Below, in pieces: positions 58,577 through 64,000 of a stretch of 64,000 bases of DNA (positions are counted from its first letter, which is position 1; every line of letters begins with the position of its first letter). The notes beneath the pieces are model-generated. The model did no database searches and had not been told where the DNA came from. It saw only the letters and a list, made by a program, of their open reading frames with translations. The position numbers and the translations under genes were made by a program. The stretch lies in NCBI GenBank assembly GCA_028284155.1, contig JANQSF010000077.1, forward strand, positions 42,222 to 106,221, in the 5' to 3' direction. Source of the stretch: Phycisphaeraceae bacterium (GTDB lineage Bacteria > Planctomycetota > Phycisphaerae > Phycisphaerales > Phycisphaeraceae).

Positions 58577-59764
58577 TCACCTGACCCAAGCCGGCAAAGT
58601 TCCATCGCCCGTCTTTTCGCCCCGCAGTATCCAAGACAGGTTGAATCGGGCGACCTGCGAACCGCCCTTTGGCCCGCCCTCGAAATGCAGGTAAACCCAA
58701 CCTTCGCTGGGCGTGCCGGGCCGACCGGTGTTGAGCGATGAATAAGCGCTTGGCCCATCAAACACGAGTCTCTTGACCGGCCAGGTCTTGCCGCCGTCGA
58801 AACTGGCCCAGACGGTGACGCGTTCTCGACGCGCGTTGGGCGTGTCGAGGTTGCTGAAGATCAGCACGTCGCGGTCTTTGATCGGCAGGCGGACAAGCCC
58901 GCCCATGCAGCCATACGACCGGTGTTGATGTCCGTCGGGCAACACATCAACGATGCGGAACTCGGTCCAGGTCTTGCCGCTGTCGTGACTGATGGCTGAG
59001 CGCCGCCGTGTGTTCTTTGGCCGTTCCTGCCAGTGGACGCGCGAGTTGTAATACAGCCGACCGTCCGACAACTCCACCACGGCCGCTTCGCCCGTGCCAT
59101 TTTCGGGGAACGGATCACTGGTGTGCCACGTCTTGCCGCCGTCGTCGGAGTAGACGGCGTTGGTGTAGTGGTTCGGCCACTCCGAGCGGTTGTTCACCTT
59201 GCCGTAGTATCGCGCCGGCCGAATGAGTCGCCCCTTGTGTTTTCCGCGACGCAGCGTGATGCCGTGGTCGTTCATGTGCATCGACGGCGCATTGCCTTTG
59301 CTGTCGTTGTGGATGGTCGTGTCCTGCGCCTGCCAGGTCTTGCCGTGGTCTTTGCTGCGATAAACGGTCAGCGGTGCGGGCGGGTGTTTGTCTTCGACGA
59401 ATGCGAGGATGTGGCCGGTTGTCTCGTCCACGGTCGTGCCGCCACCGTGGATCCCCGACTTGCCGATGACGATCGGCTCGCCCCAGGTCCTGCCGCCGTC
59501 TTCGCTCCGCCGAACGCGCACGCTGTGATGCCCCCAGGTCGCAAGCACGGTTCCGTCGAGCGCAATAACAACATTGGGAAACCGCTCATTCTTGAAAACC
59601 TGCCGCATGTCGAAGCGAGGTTCACCCATAAAGGGAGACAGGCCGGCTTCGAGCGGCGGCTTCGCGTAAGCGACGGGTGCCAAAACGCAGAGGACGGTCA
59701 AGAGCAGGCAGGTCAAACGCGCCTCGTTGGGAACGTATGCCGGGCGTGGGGTGTCAAGCGTCAT
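58577..59764 (-). CDS. Secreted BNR-repeat sialidase-like glycosidase
   Basis: A 395-residue protein with a Sec signal (...LLLTVLCVLAPVAYA). Five Asp-boxes mark a six-bladed sialidase-type propeller: SEDGGRTW, SKDHGKTW, SDDGGKTW, SHDSGKTW and SFDGGKTW. The fold is that of exo-alpha-sialidases, but the arginine triad and FRIP motif of true sialidases were not identified, so another exo-glycosidase is possible. The ATG at 59764 opens the signal-bearing form; the longer frame from 59914 is rejected. Divergent from the RmlC-like gene. Confidence 0.82.
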   Translation of the reverse strand: MTLDTPRPAYVPNEARLTCLLLTVLCVLAPVAYAKPPLEAGLSPFMGEPRFDMRQVFKNERFPNVVIALDGTVLATWGHHSVRVRRSEDGGRTWGEPIVIGKSGIHGGGTTVDETTGHILAFVEDKHPPAPLTVYRSKDHGKTWQAQDTTIHNDSKGNAPSMHMNDHGITLRRGKHKGRLIRPARYYGKVNNRSEWPNHYTNAVYSDDGGKTWHTSDPFPENGTGEAAVVELSDGRLYYNSRVHWQERPKNTRRRSAISHDSGKTWTEFRIVDVLPDGHQHRSYGCMGGLVRLPIKDRDVLIFSNLDTPNARRERVTVWASFDGGKTWPVKRLVFDGPSAYSSLNTGRPGTPSEGWVYLHFEGGPKGGSQVARFNLSWILRGEKTGDGTLPAWVR

Positions 59765-59887
59765 CGTCGGTGCTCCGTGGTTCGATTTGACAGGGCGTCG
59801 GCCCGTGGCGTCGTAACTAATGTAACGACCGCCCGATCGACGGTAGCGAGCCCGCGATTGACGTACACTGGCAGTTGGAGCACGCCA

Positions 59888-60382
59888 ATGAACTACGCCC
59901 GCCCGACCGAACACGCCGGACCGATCGCCGAGGCGTACGCCCGAGCCACTGTCGAGGGTGAGCCGCTGTTCGTTTCCGCAGGTGTCTTTGTCGATGACCG
60001 CGGCTGGTCGCTGATGAACCTCATGCAGGGTGTCCTTGAGCCGAAGGGGCAGATCAACTACTCAACGATGTACCCGGGTGTGATCAAAGCGTGGCACCGC
60101 CACGCCCGGCAGACCGACTTCTGGCTGTGCACGACGGGCAATCTCAAAGTGGGCGTGCACCGTGAGTCCGACGGCAAGACCTGGCTTGGCTTTATTGGCG
60201 AGAAGAATCCGGGAGTGCTGGTGATCCCTTACCCGCTTTGGCACGGCTGCGCAACAGTCGGCGACACGCCGGCCGGCCTCCTGTACTACGTCGATCAGAC
60301 GTACAGCCCCGCCAGCCCCGATGAAGATCGCCGTGCGTTCGACAGTGTCGAAGGATTCCCCTGGCATGTGCGGCATGGCTAA
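59888..60382 (+). CDS. RmlC-like sugar epimerase (cupin)
   Basis: A 164-residue cupin resembling dTDP-4-dehydrorhamnose 3,5-epimerases. INYSTMYPGVIKAWHRHARQ-TDFWLCTTGNLKVGV holds the His/His-Thr metal-free active-site layout; VIPYPLWHGCATVG and YYVDQTYSPASPDE complete the family pattern. The missing catalytic Asp/Tyr environment cannot be judged by eye, so 'family' is the safe call. It is 20 bases before a CmcI-type methyltransferase, suggesting modification of a deoxysugar or of a surface glycan. Confidence 0.78.
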   Translation: MNYARPTEHAGPIAEAYARATVEGEPLFVSAGVFVDDRGWSLMNLMQGVLEPKGQINYSTMYPGVIKAWHRHARQTDFWLCTTGNLKVGVHRESDGKTWLGFIGEKNPGVLVIPYPLWHGCATVGDTPAGLLYYVDQTYSPASPDEDRRAFDSVEGFPWHVRHG

Positions 60383-60402
60383 GACAGGCTGATCTACGTC
60401 AC

Positions 60403-61131
60403 ATGAAAGCGCTGGTGTACAACATGTTCGCCGACACGCACCGCGACGCCGCGATCGCGACGCTGCGTGACCTGGAGCGCAAGCTGCCGTCGCAGGAGGC
60501 GCGATTCGCCGTGCCGTTTACCTACCGCGGCAAGGGCCATTTCAAGTCGATGCGGATGCAGCAGGCACCCCAGGAGATCGAGCAACTCTACCGCATGGTC
60601 TGCGATTGGCGGCCGAGCGTCGTCGTGGAAATCGGTACCGCCAAGGGCGGGTCGCTTTACCTGTGGACACAGGCTGCGGCCGACGACGCCACGATCGTCA
60701 GCATCGACATGCCCAGTGTCGGCTTCGGTGGCTACGCGCCGTGCCGCGCGCCGTTTTATGAATCGTTCGCGCGGGGTGAGCAGAACGTCCACCTGCTCCG
60801 CGCCGACTCGCACGCCGCTGAAACGCTCGAGCAATTGAAATCCATCCTCGATGGACAACCGATCGACTTCCTGTTCATCGACGGCGACCATACTTACGAT
60901 GGCGTCAAGGCCGACTTCGAGTCGTACAGTCAACTCGTTCGGTCCGGCGGTCACGTTGTGTTACACGACGTGCTGCCAAACACCGAGACGCCACGCATCC
61001 AGGTCGATCGTTACTGGAGCGAATTACGCGGTCAATATGAAACCAATGAGATCGTCGCCGACGAAACGGCACCGCGCCGGATCGGCATCGGCGTGGTGCG
61101 GATCAACGCCACACCACCCACATCCCCCTAA
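60403..61131 (+). CDS. CmcI/rhamnosyl O-methyltransferase-type SAM methyltransferase
   Basis: A 242-residue class I methyltransferase. VVEIGTAKGGSLYLWT is motif I, and DFLFIDGDHTYDGVKADFE is the acidic metal-binding segment of the CmcI/cephalosporin-hydroxylase-like family, whose members O-methylate sugars. Together with the RmlC-like neighbour it may decorate a rhamnose-type sugar; this is inference. A palindromic hairpin immediately follows the stop. Confidence 0.8.
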   Translation: MKALVYNMFADTHRDAAIATLRDLERKLPSQEARFAVPFTYRGKGHFKSMRMQQAPQEIEQLYRMVCDWRPSVVVEIGTAKGGSLYLWTQAAADDATIVSIDMPSVGFGGYAPCRAPFYESFARGEQNVHLLRADSHAAETLEQLKSILDGQPIDFLFIDGDHTYDGVKADFESYSQLVRSGGHVVLHDVLPNTETPRIQVDRYWSELRGQYETNEIVADETAPRRIGIGVVRINATPPTSP

Positions 61132-61132
61132 C

Positions 61133-61156
61133 GCCCGCCCACGGCCGTGGGCGGGC
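61133..61156 (+). terminator. GC palindrome after the methyltransferase gene
   Basis: GCCCGCCCACGG / CCGTGGGCGGGC, perfectly complementary with no spacer (in practice a 10-bp stem with a GGCC loop), then TTTG. It begins two bases after the stop codon. A weak terminator or palindromic repeat related in core (CACGGCCG) to the repeats at 10761 and 22418. Confidence 0.55.
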
Positions 61157-61179
61157 TTTGCCTCCATACAGGTCACACC

Positions 61180-63801
61180 ATGAAACGCACACCGCTCATC
61201 GTCACCCTGCTCATCGCCGTCACCTTGACCACGGCGTCATCCACGTTCGCCGCCGAGGTTGCCAGCGACTGGTCCAAAGCCAACGACCGCACCTGGGTCG
61301 GCAAGCAGTACTGGGCCAACCGGCTGCACGACTGGCAGATCAAGGACGGCCGACTCGAATGCGTCGAGTCGCGCGCCAACCACCCGATGCGCACGGTGCA
61401 TCTCGTGACGCACACGATGGGGGCGAAAACGATCGCGTTTGAGATGAGCGTACACACGGGGACCATCGGCCCGGCCGAGAGTGTCTCACCGCGCGCGGCG
61501 ACCGGGTTTCTCTTCGGTATTCAGGCCGGCGCTGGCACGCCGGACCCGCGCGCCGCGGCGATCGTCCACGCCAACCCCGGCCCCGGTGCCGGCTACTTCG
61601 CAGGCATGACCGCAGCGGGCAGGCTGGTCATCTTTGATCACCAGCAGCCCCAAGCCATGACCAAAGCGTTGTCAGCCGCCGCGGCCGACAAGCGTGACAA
61701 CGCCGGCAGGCCGACAAAGGACGTCCGTCTCAAACTCTCGGCCGTCAGTCCTCAGTATGGGGTCACAGAAATCACGCTGTCGGCTCACGACCCCGAAACA
61801 GATAAAGTGCTCGGGCATGTCAAGAACACCATCCACATGCGACGGCTGCCGGGCAACGTCGCGCTCGTATCCCACCCGGGCGCGGCATCGAAGGGCAAAC
61901 AGACCGGCCGATTCTGGTTCAAAGACTGGAAGGTCAAAGGCGACAACCTCGTCGAAACCGATCCGCGCGGCGTCGGCCCAGTCATGTGCACGCAGCACAC
62001 ACTCGACAACGCCGGCAAGATAGACGGCCACGTCATGAAGATGACCGCGCAGTTCATGCCCGTCGGCGAGCGCGACCCGCAAGCCGCGCAGTTGCAGGTC
62101 CAGCGCGGCGGCGATTGGAAACAGGTCGCCGACGCCAAGCTCATCGTTCCCGGCTGGACGGCGACATTCCGCATCCCGCGGTGGGACGCGACGCGCGATA
62201 CGCCTTACCGCGTCGTCTACGGCGGCAAGCCCGTCTGGCACGGCACGGTTCGACGTGATCCGGTCAAGAAGGACGCGATCAGTGTCGCCGGCTTCACCGG
62301 CAATCACATGTCGTGGTACGGCATCGGCTCGAACAAGCGCTTCGACTGGCGGAATGACATGTGGTTCCCGCACGCCGACTTGACCAGCAAGGTCGCGATG
62401 CAGAAGCCCGACGTGCTGTTCTTCTCAGGCGACCAGGTTTACGAAGGCGCCAGTCCGACGTACCCCGACCGCGCCAACATCAAACTCGACTACCTCTACA
62501 AGTGGTACCTCTGGTGCTGGGCGTACCGCGACCTGACCAAAGACATCCCGACGATCTGCATCCCCGACGACCACGACGTGTATCAGGGCAACATCTGGGG
62601 TGAGGGCGGGCGCAAAAGCCCCGGCCGCGACCATCACGGGGGCTACGTCTATCCAGCCGACTTCGTGAAGATGGTCGAGCGCACGCAGTGCGCCCACCTG
62701 CCCGACCCGTTCGACCCGACGCCGGTCGGCCAGGGGATCGGCGTCTATTACAGCGACATGGTGTACGGCCGCGTCGGCTTCGCGATCATCGAAGACCGCA
62801 AGTTCAAGTCCGGCTGCGCCCGCCCCGAGATGCCGCCGACCGGCACGCCCCGGCCCGACCACGTGCGCAGCGAGGCGTTCGACATGGCCACGCTCGACAA
62901 GCCGGGCCTGAAACTGCTCGGCGACCGGCAGCTCAAGTTCCTGCGCCACTTCGCGCAGGACTGGCGGGGCCACGACATGAAGATGGTCTTAAGCCAAACG
63001 CACTTCGCCAACATGGCCACGCACCACGGCGGCGGCCTGCAATACCTGCGCGCCGACCTCGACTCCAACGGTTGGCCGCAGACCGGTCGCAACAAAGCCG
63101 TCGACGCGATGCGCCGCGGCTTCATGTTCCACCTGGCGGGCGACCAGCACTTGGCGACATTGATCCAGCACGGCATCCACGAACACGGCGACGGCAACTG
63201 GGCGATGACGGTGCCGAGCGTTGCGAACTTCTACCCGCGTGCGTGGTCGCCAAAAAACAAGGGCAAGTATGTCTTCCCCGACGAGAAGGACTTCGCGGGC
63301 GACCATGTCGACGGCCTGGTCAACAAGGTCACCGTCTACGCCGCAAGCAACCCCGGCACGCCCGGGACAACGTCTGGTCACAAGCCGGCCAAACTGCACG
63401 ACCGCATGCCGGGCTACGGTATCGTCAAGGCGGTCAAGTCGAAGCGCGCCTATGTCGCCGAGTGCTGGCCGCGCTACGCCGTACCGGGTCAACACAAGCA
63501 ATACCCCGGTTGGCCGCGCACGATCAGTCAGCAATCGAACGATGGGCGCAAGGCCGTGGCCTGGCTGCCGACAATCAAGGTCAAAGGCAAGTCAAGCCCT
63601 GTCGTGCAGGTGATCGCCGAGTCGAACGGCGAGGTCGTTTACACACTGCGCATCGAGGGCGACACGTTTCGGCCGAAGGTCTACGCAAAGGGCAAGTACA
63701 CCGTGCGCGTCGGCGACCCGGACGCGGACACGTGGCAGGTCGTCAAAGGTATCGAGTCGGTCGACAAGTCGTCGCAGCGCGCGATCGATGTGTCGTTCTG
63801 A
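61180..63801 (+). CDS. Secreted PhoD-like phosphatase/phosphodiesterase
   Basis: An 873-residue protein with a Sec signal (...TLTTASSTFA). The first ~330 residues form a beta-rich binding module (DWQIKDGRLECVESRANHPM, FWFKDWKVKGDNL). The PhoD-like metallophosphatase follows: VLFFSGDQVYEG, IPDDHDVYQGNIWGEG, GDRQLKFLRHF and LAGDQHLATLIQHG provide the two-metal ligands. Extracellular phosphoester cleavage is likely; substrate unknown. The ATG at 61180 is taken because it opens the signal peptide; upstream in-frame starts precede it without one. Confidence 0.88.
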   Translation: MKRTPLIVTLLIAVTLTTASSTFAAEVASDWSKANDRTWVGKQYWANRLHDWQIKDGRLECVESRANHPMRTVHLVTHTMGAKTIAFEMSVHTGTIGPAESVSPRAATGFLFGIQAGAGTPDPRAAAIVHANPGPGAGYFAGMTAAGRLVIFDHQQPQAMTKALSAAAADKRDNAGRPTKDVRLKLSAVSPQYGVTEITLSAHDPETDKVLGHVKNTIHMRRLPGNVALVSHPGAASKGKQTGRFWFKDWKVKGDNLVETDPRGVGPVMCTQHTLDNAGKIDGHVMKMTAQFMPVGERDPQAAQLQVQRGGDWKQVADAKLIVPGWTATFRIPRWDATRDTPYRVVYGGKPVWHGTVRRDPVKKDAISVAGFTGNHMSWYGIGSNKRFDWRNDMWFPHADLTSKVAMQKPDVLFFSGDQVYEGASPTYPDRANIKLDYLYKWYLWCWAYRDLTKDIPTICIPDDHDVYQGNIWGEGGRKSPGRDHHGGYVYPADFVKMVERTQCAHLPDPFDPTPVGQGIGVYYSDMVYGRVGFAIIEDRKFKSGCARPEMPPTGTPRPDHVRSEAFDMATLDKPGLKLLGDRQLKFLRHFAQDWRGHDMKMVLSQTHFANMATHHGGGLQYLRADLDSNGWPQTGRNKAVDAMRRGFMFHLAGDQHLATLIQHGIHEHGDGNWAMTVPSVANFYPRAWSPKNKGKYVFPDEKDFAGDHVDGLVNKVTVYAASNPGTPGTTSGHKPAKLHDRMPGYGIVKAVKSKRAYVAECWPRYAVPGQHKQYPGWPRTISQQSNDGRKAVAWLPTIKVKGKSSPVVQVIAESNGEVVYTLRIEGDTFRPKVYAKGKYTVRVGDPDADTWQVVKGIESVDKSSQRAIDVSF

Positions 63802-63833
63802 TTATTCCGGTCTGATGCACGATGCTCTTGAAG

Positions 63834-63855
63834 CCGGGCCTTTCCGAAGGCCCGG
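63834..63855 (+). terminator. Hairpin after the PhoD-like gene
   Basis: CCGGGCCTT-TCCG-AAGGCCCGG, a 9-bp perfect stem 33 bases past the stop, without a U-tract. Nothing else was recognised up to the window end. Confidence 0.55.
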
Positions 63856-64000
63856 ATCGTACAGCATTTGGAAAGGGGTGCCATTACACGGCCAAGGCGC
63901 AGCCGCCGGTCGTGTGATGTCGGTCGTGAACCGACGGTCGGGGCACGTCATGACGCCCTGCACGACGCTGCCGCCGGCCGTCGGCCGACGAGCGCATCGT

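Overview
The window is about 64 kb of high-GC bacterial DNA that looks planctomycetal, most likely class Phycisphaerae or a relative. The pointers are a DUF1501 / DUF1549-DUF1553 (CxxCH) pair, a PEP-CTERM LamG-type secreted protein, a type II secretion-like pseudopilin, a zinc-ribbon/beta-propeller membrane protein, giant PQQ-propeller and TPR proteins, and an Hc1-like histone. The assignment rests on gene families only; there is no rRNA in the window. One tRNA, one TPP riboswitch and no CRISPR array were found.

Layout. 1-8.7 kb holds metabolism: tautomerase, glyA, a giant PQQ propeller protein, a fructokinase-like PfkB kinase and an orphan sugar-binding lipoprotein. At 8.9-10.6 kb lies a TIR-STAND protein that ends at a palindromic repeat. 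At 10.9-27 kb a co-directional operon carries FemAB, an exosortase fused to EpsI, a membrane-anchored TPR protein, a trypsin-like S1C protease and two tandem ~1,500-residue TPR lipoproteins (PrsT type), followed by a serine racemase/dehydratase. At 28.4-32.1 kb are a zinc-ribbon protein and riboswitch-controlled thiC. At 32.2-36.6 kb is the DUF1501/DUF1549 pair. At 36.7-40.4 kb a PEP-CTERM protein diverges from a pseudopilin and a helical-repeat protein.

At 41.2-47.8 kb a minus-strand operon reads, in transcription order, sugar transferase, Wza-like export lipoprotein, Wzz-like chain-length protein, ExeA-like ATPase, BY-kinase and TIGR03087-type glycosyltransferase. Together with the 10.9-27 kb operon this makes up most of the classic PEP-CTERM/XrtA exopolysaccharide set, split into two blocks by about 14 kb of unrelated genes. 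No flippase or polymerase is visible. At 48.3-53.4 kb are housekeeping genes (tmk, FabZ-like, Hc1, aminotransferase, RbsD/FucU, NnrD), then tRNA-Ser(UGA). At 54.2-58.3 kb there is a three-gene phosphorelay: PilZ-REC with a degenerate Hpt, a hybrid histidine kinase and a canonical Hpt protein. At 58.6-63.8 kb are a BNR sialidase-like protein, an RmlC-like epimerase, a CmcI-type methyltransferase and a PhoD-like phosphatase.

A second theme is a population of short palindromic repeats (at least four sequence families) in intergenic DNA. They often sit exactly at gene 3' ends and in several cases contain the stop codon. One lies inside the signal-peptide coding region of a TPR lipoprotein. Two start codons are preceded by TCTCCTG-type heptamer repeats instead of a Shine-Dalgarno. 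Long open frames on the opposite strand of the GC-rich genes are shadows and were left out.
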